Source: Halopseudomonas sabulinigri (GTDB taxonomy: Bacteria; Pseudomonadota; Gammaproteobacteria; Pseudomonadales; Pseudomonadaceae). Taken from it: a stretch of 64,000 nt of DNA. The stretch lies in the NCBI GenBank assembly GCA_011053055.1, contig DRHT01000021.1, positions 1 to 64,000 on the forward strand. The letters run 5' to 3'. Under the pieces are notes generated by a model. The model searched no databases. It worked only from the letters and a program-made list of their open reading frames with translations, and was not told the origin of the DNA. The translations under genes and the position numbers were made by a program. Below, one piece after another: positions 6,877 through 14,801 of the stretch (positions are counted from its first letter, which is position 1; the number at the start of each line of letters is the position of its first letter).

Positions 6877-7290
6877 ATGGGTCTTATTTTGCTTCCTTTG
6901 TTTGCGGCCTGGTTTGTGGGCGCTGGCTACTCTGTGATTATGTTGTACTCCCTCTTTACCGGGGATAAGCCGGCTCTATACGCTATAGCCGTCGGTGTAT
7001 GTGGGTTGTTACTGGCCCTGGTGTACGCGCGCTATGGCTTGTCGGCGTTCAGACACAAGGACGAGGTATGGGCCTTCGAAATACCGATGTTTTTCCTCCT
7101 CAATAAATACGCAATCGCTGTTTTTGCCCTGGCCGCCGGGGTTTATTTCCTCGGGTGGAATCTTCCTGCGTTTACTCACACCTCAGCAATTTGCTTCTTA
7201 TTGGCATTTTCAATGTCAGTTGGCTCGCTGATGGGCAGCTTTTATTCAAATTCGTTTTTGCAAAAACATGACATCAGCGTGACTTACTAA
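6877..7290 (+). CDS. Predicted four-helix inner-membrane protein
   Basis: A 137-residue hydrophobic protein with about four predicted membrane segments (roughly 5-28, 36-54, 70-95 and 103-122) and a short charged loop RHKDEVWAFE. ACGGAG precedes the ATG. No family is recognised. It continues the run of small exported or membrane proteins to its left and shares their direction. Confidence 0.65.
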   Translation: MGLILLPLFAAWFVGAGYSVIMLYSLFTGDKPALYAIAVGVCGLLLALVYARYGLSAFRHKDEVWAFEIPMFFLLNKYAIAVFALAAGVYFLGWNLPAFTHTSAICFLLAFSMSVGSLMGSFYSNSFLQKHDISVTY

Positions 7291-7407
7291 GTTGACGTTT
7301 TGGCTTAGGGGCGTCTATCTGAGTAGGGGGTGTTATCTCGGTGCATTACATTCCACATCCAGTCAGGGCGACTGGCTTCCTGCACTAGCGAATCAACAGG
7401 CTTAGGC

Positions 7408-7653
7408 ATGAAAGATATTGAGTTTTCGAGAGATCAGAAAGATCGGATGGTCAGCAAAATCAAAACCTATTTCAGTGCCGAATTGCAGCACGACATTGGT
7501 GGTTTTGAGGCAGAGTTTTTGATCGACTTTTTTGCCCGCGAGTTGGGGCCCTGTTTTTATAATCGTGGCCTCTTTGATGCTCAGCAGGTATTCAATGAGA
7601 AGGTGGAGGAGGCTGGGTACGTCATACAGGAGCTGGAGCAGCCAGAAGGCTAG
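7408..7653 (+). CDS. DUF2164 family protein
   Basis: An 81-residue cytoplasmic protein of the DUF2164 family: IEFSRDQKDRMVSKIKTYF, then DIGGFEAEFLIDFFARELGP and FYNRGLFDAQ. The function of the family is unknown. The ATG at 7408 fits the usual family length; a longer reading from 7330 would add 26 unrelated residues. Its stop codon TAG (7651-7653) overlaps the stop codon of the convergent MFS gene (7650-7652 on the other strand), so the two genes share two or more bases at their 3' ends. Confidence 0.85.
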   Translation: MKDIEFSRDQKDRMVSKIKTYFSAELQHDIGGFEAEFLIDFFARELGPCFYNRGLFDAQQVFNEKVEEAGYVIQELEQPEG

Positions 7654-8873
7654 GCTGCTTTGTCGTCCGGCTCGCCTACGGCAAACTCCGAGGGGAAGCG
7701 ACGGATCACCAGCGTCAGGCCAAACCCAAGGGTGAGCACAATCACGGTAAAGCTGAACGCGGCGGTAAATCCTTCGGTGGTTTCGATCAGCCAGCCGGCA
7801 ATCGCCGGGCCGAGAAACTGGCCTACTGCAAAGAACAGCGTCGCGAAACTGAACGCGATAGGGATATAGCGAGGCGCGACCTGATCCGTTGCCGTTGTTT
7901 GAATCATCGCAAATACCCCATTTAGCGATATCCCCAGTAGCAAAAAGTGGAAGAAGAAGTAGGGCAGGGTTTGCGCTATAAGTGGTAGCGCCATGGCTAC
8001 GACCACCATGAACAGCGATATGGTTAGTGCGTTCCCCCGGCCCCAGAAATCCGATACCCACCCCCACAACGGACCCGCAGCAATAGACAGCAGCCCCATC
8101 ATGGCCACATAGCTTCCTGCGGTAGATTCACTGAAGCCGTTTTCCACCATATAACTGACCATAAACACCGTTTGAACGATGTAGCCCAAGCCAATGATGC
8201 CGTAGGTAGTGGCTACGATCAGCACCCGGGGATTACGGTAGATCAGCCACTTTTCATTGGCAGGTAGGTGCCCGCCCCCGCCTGCAGCCTGTGGAGGGTT
8301 CTTTACGAATAGGCTGATGATAATCGCTACGAACAGTGCGGTGCCGGCAAATACCCCCCAACTAACCCGCCAGCCTTGCTCTCCGAACGCGTTGAGCAGA
8401 AAGGGCACCAGCATCCCAGTCACCAGAATACTAAGACCCACGCCGCTGCTCATACAGCCGATCACCAAGCCCCGGTGGTCCGGGAACCATGCGGCCAGCA
8501 ACGCGACCATGGGGGCAAACGCAAAGGCAGCGCCAATACCCAATAAGCCCATCAGGATGGCTATCAGCCAGAAATTAGCCGCTACGGTTAGCCCTGCAAA
8601 GCCCACTACCACCATCAACATGCCAAGCAAAATAGAGGCCTTGGCTCCCCAGCGAGCAGCGGCCAGGCCGCCGGCGAGAACGAAGCAGACATAGCACAGC
8701 GCGGCCACCGTGCTAAGCATGCCTGCCTGTTGATAAGAAAACCCAAGGTCCGTGCGCATGGAGGGCAAAATCACGCCGTAAGCCAGGCGCGCAAAACCGA
8801 TCACTACCAATGACGTAAGGGTGCCGCACAACACGGTGATGATCATGTTCGGGCGGTTGTTGCTTAACGACAT
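7650..8873 (-). CDS. MFS transporter, YbfB/YjiJ-like
   Basis: A 407-residue major facilitator protein with about 12 membrane segments. The N-terminal GFARLAYGVILPSMRTDLGF and the loop AAARWGAKASILLG match the YbfB/YjiJ branch of sugar- or drug-like MFS proteins; a central hydrophilic loop (NPPQAAGGGG) separates the two six-helix halves. The substrate is unknown. The ATG at 8873 is preferred over an upstream in-frame start because AGAGAG is close and it matches the family N-terminus. It is divergent from the BCCT transporter and convergent with the DUF2164 gene. Confidence 0.85.
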   Translation of the reverse strand: MSLSNNRPNMIITVLCGTLTSLVVIGFARLAYGVILPSMRTDLGFSYQQAGMLSTVAALCYVCFVLAGGLAAARWGAKASILLGMLMVVVGFAGLTVAANFWLIAILMGLLGIGAAFAFAPMVALLAAWFPDHRGLVIGCMSSGVGLSILVTGMLVPFLLNAFGEQGWRVSWGVFAGTALFVAIIISLFVKNPPQAAGGGGHLPANEKWLIYRNPRVLIVATTYGIIGLGYIVQTVFMVSYMVENGFSESTAGSYVAMMGLLSIAAGPLWGWVSDFWGRGNALTISLFMVVVAMALPLIAQTLPYFFFHFLLLGISLNGVFAMIQTTATDQVAPRYIPIAFSFATLFFAVGQFLGPAIAGWLIETTEGFTAAFSFTVIVLTLGFGLTLVIRRFPSEFAVGEPDDKAA

Positions 8874-9170
8874 GGTGGCTCTCTTATCGGCTTGGTCTTC
8901 GCGGGCGCTCAGGTTAACAGCTTTCCGATGCACTGACCGGCGGAGCTCCAGGTGCTTATTTTCTTTGTTGCGTGCTTTCTTGGTTGCCGCTCTCTATGCT
9001 CCGTTCTAGAGCGTCAGGCGTGCTCGTTATGGCACCAAATTCAGCCTGCGGATGATGCCTTTCCGCAAGCTTTGGTCGGCTTCATGGCGTAATTTAAAAG
9101 TCGTTTTATTTGCAATGGGGGGAAGCAATCCGTAAGGTGGGCCGCCAATTTTTTAGTCACGTTGGACGTA
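8874..9170. other. Divergent intergenic region, MFS / BCCT
   Basis: This 297-base spacer holds the start regions of two divergent transporter genes. I see no convincing sigma70 promoter, RNA gene or palindrome in it. Runs of T around 8955-8975 and 9105-9110 make it locally AT-rich. Confidence 0.4.
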
Positions 9171-10745
9171 ATGCCGCCTTCTTCTAGTGTTTCTCGACCT
9201 GTAGTGCCTGCTTCCGCTGTAAATAGCCCTCCGCATCGTTTTGGCGATCCTCTTGTTCTCACGCTTACGATGGGGTTTATCGTTCTGTTCGTTGGATTGT
9301 CGATCTATGACGCCGCTTGGTTAACCGCGCAGATCGATATCGGCTTTGCCTGGACAGCTAAAACGATGGGTTCGTTTTTTCAGCTGTTGCTGCTGGCGAC
9401 CTTCTTTATTTCAATTGGCGTGGCTTTGAGTCGGGCAGGGCGGGCCAAGGTCGGTAATCTTGACGAGCCGGAGATCAGTACCTTCCGTTGGCTGTCCATG
9501 GTGATGTGTACGCTGCTGGCCGGTGGTGGGGTGTTTTTTGCTGCGGGTGAGCCGGTTTATCATTTTGTTGTGACGCCGCCGGCATTTGATACCGAGGCTG
9601 GCACTGCTGCGGCTGTAGCGCCTGCGCTAGCGCAATCCTTTATGCACTGGGGGTTTCTGGCCTGGGCAGTGTTGGGCTCGTTGGCTGCCATCGTGTTGGC
9701 CTACGCTCACTACAACCAAGGTAAGCCACTGCAACCGCGCACCTTGCTCTACCCCGTATTCGGCGATTGGATTCTCACCAGTTGGGTTGGCGGCGTAGTA
9801 GATGCGCTCTGCGTTATCGCTATTGTCGCCGGTACCGTAGGCCCGATTGGCTTTCTGGCTACCCAGATGAGTTATGGGCTGCAGGTGTTGTTTGGCTTTT
9901 CTAATGGCTTCTTCACGCAGCTGGTTATTCTGATGTTGCTGGCGACGGTCTACATTGCGTCGGCGATGAGTGGCGTGCATAAGGGCATACAGCTGTTGAG
10001 CCGTTTTAACGTGTTTCTTGCACTGGCCATCGGCGCGGTTATTTTTGTGTTTGGCCCCACGTTGTTTTTAACCAATGTGTATTTGCAGTCGATGGGTGAA
10101 TACGTGACCTCGTTTTTTGCCATGGCAACGCTTACATCTGAGACGGCGCCAGAGTGGTGGATGAAGTGGTGGACCGTATTCTTCTTTGCCTGGTTTATCG
10201 GCTATGCACCGCTGATGGCGATTTTTGTGGCGCGTATCTCGCGGGGTCGCACTATCCGTCAAATGGTGATTGCAGTTGCGGTGTTAGCACCGATTGCCAC
10301 CACCATCTGGTTCACCCTGCTGGGTGGCTCGGGTATTTACTATCAACTGACCGGGGCGGTCGATCTGGCAAAAGCACTGGAAAGCTTCTCGTTTGACGTG
10401 GCCACCTTGTCGGTTGCCCAAGCGCTACCGGGTGGCGCCTGGATGGCGGGTGCGATTTTACTGCTGACTACGATTTTTGTAGCTACCACCGGCGATTCCA
10501 TGAGCTACGCCATTGCGGTAGTGGGTGCTGGTCACGATGAGCCGCACGTTGCGATCCGTGCTTTCTGGGGCGGTGCCATGGCGCTGATGACCGGTATTCT
10601 ATTGTATTTGGGTGGTGGGCAGATTGGCGTGTTGCAGCAGTTTATTGTGATCACTGCCATTCCGGTTTCGCTCATCATACTGCCTTCTTTATGGACCGGC
10701 CCTCGGGCCGCCATGGCGATGGCGCGAGAGCAGAACCTGCTTTAA
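9171..10745 (+). CDS. BCCT family transporter
   Basis: A 524-residue betaine/carnitine/choline-type transporter with about 12 membrane segments. Family features are GGGVFFAAGEPVYHF at about 120-134, the segment WWTVFFFAWFIGYAPLM and the conserved ARISRGRTIRQM at about 355-366. Members import quaternary ammonium compounds with Na+ or H+. The core motif has FFFAWFIGYAP where classic members have YWAWWISW, so it belongs to a divergent subgroup and the substrate is open. ATG 9171 and TTG 9162 are both possible; no clear ribosome site decides. A terminator follows. Confidence 0.85.
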   Translation: MPPSSSVSRPVVPASAVNSPPHRFGDPLVLTLTMGFIVLFVGLSIYDAAWLTAQIDIGFAWTAKTMGSFFQLLLLATFFISIGVALSRAGRAKVGNLDEPEISTFRWLSMVMCTLLAGGGVFFAAGEPVYHFVVTPPAFDTEAGTAAAVAPALAQSFMHWGFLAWAVLGSLAAIVLAYAHYNQGKPLQPRTLLYPVFGDWILTSWVGGVVDALCVIAIVAGTVGPIGFLATQMSYGLQVLFGFSNGFFTQLVILMLLATVYIASAMSGVHKGIQLLSRFNVFLALAIGAVIFVFGPTLFLTNVYLQSMGEYVTSFFAMATLTSETAPEWWMKWWTVFFFAWFIGYAPLMAIFVARISRGRTIRQMVIAVAVLAPIATTIWFTLLGGSGIYYQLTGAVDLAKALESFSFDVATLSVAQALPGGAWMAGAILLLTTIFVATTGDSMSYAIAVVGAGHDEPHVAIRAFWGGAMALMTGILLYLGGGQIGVLQQFIVITAIPVSLIILPSLWTGPRAAMAMAREQNLL

Positions 10746-10768
10746 CGGTCTTGGCACGAACTAACTGG

Positions 10769-10800
10769 CGCCCCGGCAGGTCTTTATTGCTGGGGCGTTT
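10769..10800 (+). terminator. Rho-independent terminator after the BCCT gene
   Basis: Arms CGCCCCGGCA (10769-10778) and TGCTGGGGCG (10788-10797) pair along 10 bases with one G-U wobble, around a loop TCTTTAT, and are followed by TTT. It lies 24 bases after the stop codon. Confidence 0.7.
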
Positions 10801-10889
10801 CGCGTTTCAGGCAAAGGAACTCGTGTTGCTCTGACTGGTTAATATGCTCCTGCCTAATTACCCACAATTTAATTACTCCCGGAGGCGTC

Positions 10890-11348
10890 ATGGCGCAACT
10901 ACCGACTGAAGCCAAGCAGCGGGCGATAATTCAACGGCTAGACAAATTCAGCCGTTTGACGGATAGCAGCATCGGCCTACCTTTCACTCGCTTCAAAATT
11001 GGCTTGGAAGCGGTTATTGGCCTGGTGCCGGTGGTGGGCGACGTTGTGGGGTTGGGGTTGTCCGCTTATGTGTTGCTGGAAGCACAACGTGCAGGTGCGA
11101 GTAAGGACGTGAAGCGACGCATGCTACGCAATATCGTTATCGATTTTGTTGGCGGCTTGATCCCGGTCGTAGGGGACGCCTTCGATGCCATTTACAAAGC
11201 CAATACCCGTAATACCCAGCTGTTGAAAAACTATCTTGAGAAGCAGTTGAACACAGAGCCGCCCCCGGCATCTTTTCCTTGGAAGATGTTGGTCGGTTTG
11301 TCTGCGCTATTCGCCGTCATTGTGGGCGGTGTCGCGCTCATTGTGTAA
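10890..11348 (+). CDS. DUF4112 domain membrane protein
   Basis: A 152-residue protein of the DUF4112 family. The hallmark is the repeated GLVPVVGDVVG / GLIPVVGDAFD motif (about 48-58 and 90-100) in two hydrophobic hairpins, with LLD- or LTD-like SRLTDSSIGLPFT at the N-terminus and a C-terminal membrane segment (133-152). The family has no known function and is probably peripheral or integral in the inner membrane. A strong GGAGG precedes the ATG. It seems monocistronic. Confidence 0.85.
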   Translation: MAQLPTEAKQRAIIQRLDKFSRLTDSSIGLPFTRFKIGLEAVIGLVPVVGDVVGLGLSAYVLLEAQRAGASKDVKRRMLRNIVIDFVGGLIPVVGDAFDAIYKANTRNTQLLKNYLEKQLNTEPPPASFPWKMLVGLSALFAVIVGGVALIV

Positions 11349-11549
11349 TAGCAATGACCTACCTACTTCTAGCTGTTTAATCCGTACGCGATTATAGAAG
11401 CGCCTTATAGGGTCGTATTGCCGAAGTGTCTGCGCGCCTGAGCGCTGCCGCCATTGTGCTAATGTCTGGTCCGCAGGCTGGTGCCGCCCCCGTGCCTAGG
11501 CGTTTGATGGCGTTGCACCTCTGGCCCCCATCTTATAAGGAGTTAAAGA

Positions 11550-12239
11550 GTGAATTACGAAGAGGTCGTATTCGGACGCCGCAGTATTCGTGCTTTTCAA
11601 AAAAAACCGGTTCCGCGTAGCGTGATAGAAGAGGTTGTAGCGCTGGCTGTCCGCGCCCCTTCTTCTATGAACACCCAGCCGTGGCATCTGCATGTGCTGA
11701 CGGGCGAACCGCTGGACCGTATCCGCGCCGATAACACTGAGCGCATGCTCAATGGTGTGCCACCCGCCAAGGACAGCCGCGACATTGGTAACTATCAGGG
11801 CGGTCACCGCCAGCGTCAGGTAGAGATTGCGGTACAGCTGTTTGAGGCGATGGGGATCGCGCGTGACGACAAGGAAAAGCGCCAAGATTGGATCTTGCGT
11901 GGTTTTCGCCAGTTCGACGCGCCTATCTCCATCGTAGTGACCTATGACCGCGTGTTGCGCGACGGTGATATCGCCCAGTTCGATTGTGGCGCTCTGGTGA
12001 ATGGTCTGGTGAATGCAGCTTGGGCCAACGGCTTGGGTTGTGTGGTGAACAGTCAGGGCATCATGCATTCTTCAGTTGTACGCGAGCATGCCGGGATTCC
12101 TGATGATCAGGTGGTGATGATCTGCGTTGCCATGGGTTATCCAGATGAAGAATTCCCTGCTAACGCCGTGGTCTCCAAGCGTCGTCCGGTTGATGAAGTG
12201 GCCAACTTCGTTGGCTTTGAAGAGACCGTTTCGTCATAG
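11550..12239 (+). CDS. Nitroreductase family protein
   Basis: A 229-residue FMN-dependent nitroreductase-fold protein. The N-terminal VFGRRSIRAFQKKPVP and VRAPSSMNTQPW at about 31-42 are the FMN-phosphate and ring binding segments; CVVNSQGI and a C-terminal AMGYPDEEFPAN block are also typical. Members reduce nitroaromatics or quinones with NAD(P)H in the cytoplasm. The natural substrate cannot be told from sequence. AAGGAGTTAAAGAGTG gives a good ribosome site for the GTG at 11550. No partner genes adjoin it. Confidence 0.9.
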   Translation: MNYEEVVFGRRSIRAFQKKPVPRSVIEEVVALAVRAPSSMNTQPWHLHVLTGEPLDRIRADNTERMLNGVPPAKDSRDIGNYQGGHRQRQVEIAVQLFEAMGIARDDKEKRQDWILRGFRQFDAPISIVVTYDRVLRDGDIAQFDCGALVNGLVNAAWANGLGCVVNSQGIMHSSVVREHAGIPDDQVVMICVAMGYPDEEFPANAVVSKRRPVDEVANFVGFEETVSS

Positions 12240-12547
12240 CGGCTAGCCTTGCCATGTAATCATGCTGTGGCAGTAGAGCCTAAGCTGGCGCCCAAAAGGG
12301 TGTCGGCTTGAAGCGAGCCTCGCAACGAGCCGCCAGTCACACTCGATAGCCACAGATTATTGCTTCTAGCGTCCTCATTGGCTAATTCCCTTCAGCACGT
12401 CATCCCTCGATTTAACATTCGCAGCGCAACCGAGGCTGATCTCCCATACTAGGCTGTAGCCCACGTGGTAACCTACGTGGCTGCGTTTCAGGGTTACCCT
12501 GAAAGGTGTGGATCAATTCAATAACTAGCGACGGTACGTGGTAAATA
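12240..12547. other. Intergenic region with two palindromes
   Basis: This 308-base spacer has no plausible gene. Its right half contains two palindromic elements described separately (12450-12504). The left part has no recognisable promoter or RNA gene. Confidence 0.4.
12486..12504. promoter_or_regulatory. 19-bp palindrome upstream of the YkgJ-like gene
   Basis: TTTCAGGGT-T-ACCCTGAAA is a perfect inverted repeat with 9-base arms and a single central base, 43 bases before the ATG at 12548. The tight centre fits a dimeric repressor site better than an RNA hairpin. About 20 bases further left, CCACGT and ACGTGG form another inverted repeat (around 12461-12480). Which protein binds is unknown. 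Confidence 0.45.
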
Positions 12548-12829
12548 ATGACGATTGAGGTTAAAAACCTGCCCACCAATGAAGTCACTTGCGCGACATG
12601 CAGGGCGAACTGTTGCCGCTTGGAAGTCATGCTCATCACGGATACGGGCGTGCCAGATAAGTACGTGGCGGAGGATAAGTGGGGCGGCATGACCATGGCT
12701 CGCCTCGACGATGGATGGTGTGCAGCCCTGGACCGAGAAACCATGCTCTGCAGCATTTACGAGAAGCGCCCCTGGATTTGCCGTGAATTCGAAATGGGCG
12801 GTTATGAGTGCCTGGCTGAACGGACCTAG
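12548..12829 (+). CDS. YkgJ family cysteine cluster protein
   Basis: A 93-residue protein with a YkgJ-type cysteine cluster: CATCRANCCR at about 15-24, CAALDRETMLCSIYEKRPWICREFE, and a last Cys near 88. The eight or so cysteines are thought to bind zinc or an Fe-S cluster; the role of the family is not settled. It is cytoplasmic with no signal peptide. The short length is normal for stand-alone members. A perfect palindrome lies just upstream, suggesting its own regulation. Confidence 0.85.
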   Translation: MTIEVKNLPTNEVTCATCRANCCRLEVMLITDTGVPDKYVAEDKWGGMTMARLDDGWCAALDRETMLCSIYEKRPWICREFEMGGYECLAERT

Positions 12830-12932
12830 TTCTCGTATCGACAAAACGGCTTTGTATAAATCGGTAATGAATGACAGGTTTATAAACAGGCCGCTGCACC
12901 GTCAACAGTTACAAACACATTAAGGCACTACA

Positions 12933-13310
12933 TTGAAAAACCTGATTCTCATTGCGTTGCTGTTGATAGTGGCCGGTTGCAGTACGACTCAGCCTGGCGC
13001 CGCCGGCAACTGGGCGGGATACAAGGAAAAGGGCCAGGCCTCGTTCTATGCAGACAGGCATCAGAATCAGAAAACCGCCAGCGGCCAGCCGTATCGGCAT
13101 GATCTGAGTACGGCCGCCCACAAGAAGCTGCCTTTTGGTTCGGTGGTGAAGGTCACCAATACCAGCAACGGAAAAAGCGTGGTGGTGACCATCAATGACC
13201 GCGGGCCTTTTGTGCGCGGTCGCGTGATAGACCTATCAAAGTCGGCCTTTAGCCGCATTGGCAATACCTCTGCCGGACTGCTGAATGTTGAGATTGAAGT
13301 GATTCGATAA
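12933..13310 (+). CDS. RlpA-like septal-ring lipoprotein (double-psi barrel)
   Basis: A 125-residue lipoprotein of the RlpA family. It starts at TTG 12933, with a signal segment and lipobox VAGC (acylated Cys15). The mature part is a double-psi beta-barrel domain: GQASFYADRHQNQKTASG, then AAHKKLPFGSVVKVTN, and the catalytic-region TINDRGPFVRGRVIDLS with the conserved Asp. RlpA proteins are lytic transglycosylases acting on stem-peptide-free glycan at division septa. This one lacks the C-terminal SPOR domain of full-length RlpA, so septal targeting is not assured. It is the short form of the family. Confidence 0.85.
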   Translation: MKNLILIALLLIVAGCSTTQPGAAGNWAGYKEKGQASFYADRHQNQKTASGQPYRHDLSTAAHKKLPFGSVVKVTNTSNGKSVVVTINDRGPFVRGRVIDLSKSAFSRIGNTSAGLLNVEIEVIR

Positions 13311-13390
13311 GGCACGCCCCGCTAGGCAGGCCAACCGGGTATTAACTGATAGCCGTTACCGTTTAAGCACACCATGACAAGGACGTCATC

Positions 13391-14230
13391 ATGCGCACTC
13401 TCTCTCTTCTGTTGTTCATTATTTTCCTTTCCTGTGTACCTCATGCCGTTTCAGCTGAACCCCAAAGACATCAGCCCATGCTCGCCCATGTTTACGCTGG
13501 CGATGCTGTGGTCACTGATTACTGGGTTAGCGAGAAGTTGGACGGTGTGCGTGCGTATTGGGATGGCAAGGTGTTGTGGAGCCGAGGTGGATACCAAATT
13601 GCTACGCCTGAATGGTTTACTGAGGCTTGGCCATCTATGCCGATGGACGGCGAATTGTGGATTAGCCGCGGTAGCTTTGATGCTCTCAGCGGTATTGTGC
13701 GCACGGCCGAGCCCGATAACGCGCAGTGGCGGCGGGTCAAGTTCATGGTGTTTGATTTGCCCGAGCACGGCGGCGTTTTCACGCAGCGGGTGAGGGCGAT
13801 GGAGGCGCTGGCGGCGCTCAACATTGATTGGCTGCAACCGGTCAGCCAGTTTCGGGTAGCCGATGCCGATGAACTGGACGCACGCCTGGCTAGCTTGGTT
13901 GCGGCTGGCGCGGAAGGGCTGATGCTGCATCATCAGGATGCGCGCTATCAGGCCGGGCGCAGCGCGGCGCTATTGAAATACAAACCCTATGATGATGCCG
14001 AGGCCTGGGTGGTGGGTTATACCGCTGGCAAAGGTAAGTACGCAGGCATGGTCGGTGCGCTAGAAGTGGAGGACGATCAGGGGCGGCGCTTTCGCCTGGG
14101 CAGCGGCCTGAGTGATGCGCAACGCGCTAATCCGCCGGCTGTTGGCAGCTGGGTCACCTATCGCTATAACGGACTTACGTCCAAAGGGCTGCCACGCTTT
14201 GCGCGTTTTTTGCGTGTGCGGGAAGAGTGA
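13391..14230 (+). CDS. ligE: Periplasmic ATP-dependent DNA ligase (LigE type)
   Basis: A 279-residue minimal ATP-dependent DNA ligase with an N-terminal signal peptide (cleavage near AVSA, about 22). Nucleotidyltransferase motifs are present in order: motif I SEKLDGVRAYWDG with the nucleotide-accepting Lys49, WSRGG, motif III MDGELW, motif IV AEGLMLH, and motif V LLKYKPYDDAEAW, then a short OB-fold domain ending FARFLRVREE. Family knowledge: LigE proteins of Gram-negatives are exported and seal nicks in extracellular or periplasmic DNA, with roles proposed in DNA uptake or biofilm. No competence gene adjoins it here. The symbol is by family resemblance. Confidence 0.85.
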   Translation: MRTLSLLLFIIFLSCVPHAVSAEPQRHQPMLAHVYAGDAVVTDYWVSEKLDGVRAYWDGKVLWSRGGYQIATPEWFTEAWPSMPMDGELWISRGSFDALSGIVRTAEPDNAQWRRVKFMVFDLPEHGGVFTQRVRAMEALAALNIDWLQPVSQFRVADADELDARLASLVAAGAEGLMLHHQDARYQAGRSAALLKYKPYDDAEAWVVGYTAGKGKYAGMVGALEVEDDQGRRFRLGSGLSDAQRANPPAVGSWVTYRYNGLTSKGLPRFARFLRVREE

Positions 14231-14361
14231 TCGGGTGCGGCGGCTGATCGCTTCGGCTCTCATTGGGGTGGTTAACGTCTAACCGCTTGAGCCCTGAGTA
14301 CGATGCTGTGCATGATTGGCAATCGATCCGATCTTCGTTGCCCTGTTTGGAGTTGTTCACG

Positions 14362-14694
14362 TTGCCAGAATTGAAAACCCTTGGTCTTTTCTTACTGACC
14401 GCTTTGGCGGAAATCATCGGCTGTTATTTGCCTTATCTCTGGCTGCGCGAAGGTAAAAGTATTTGGCTGTTGTTGCCGGCAGCGCTCAGCCTGGCGGTAT
14501 TTGCCTGGCTACTGTCGTTGCATCCAGCGGCGGCGGGCAGGGTATATGCGGCTTATGGTGGTGTGTATATCTTTACTGCCATCCTGTGGCTTTGGGCGGT
14601 AGATGGCATTCGCCCAACCGGTTGGGATTTGCTGGGCTCGGCTGTGGCTTTGGTGGGGATGGCTATCATCATGTTTGCGCCGCGCACGGCTTAG
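14362..14694 (+). CDS. ynfA: YnfA family small multidrug-resistance-like membrane protein
   Basis: A 110-residue inner-membrane protein of the YnfA/UPF0060 family with four membrane segments: [38 protein letters not shown], and the strongly conserved [17 protein letters not shown]. YnfA proteins are dimeric transporters related to the small multidrug resistance family. TTG 14362 is the preferred start: GGAG is 9 bases upstream and the length then matches the usual 108; an upstream ATG would add 33 polar residues. Confidence 0.85.
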   Translation: MPELKTLGLFLLTALAEIIGCYLPYLWLREGKSIWLLLPAALSLAVFAWLLSLHPAAAGRVYAAYGGVYIFTAILWLWAVDGIRPTGWDLLGSAVALVGMAIIMFAPRTA

Positions 14695-14801
14695 TTAAAG
14701 CGCTCGCACCCGCCGAACGTTGACTATAGTGAGTTTTGGCAACCTGTCGCTGGTTGCCTGGCAGCGCGACGGCGCTGTTAAGACTTGGCACGGACGGCTA
14801 T

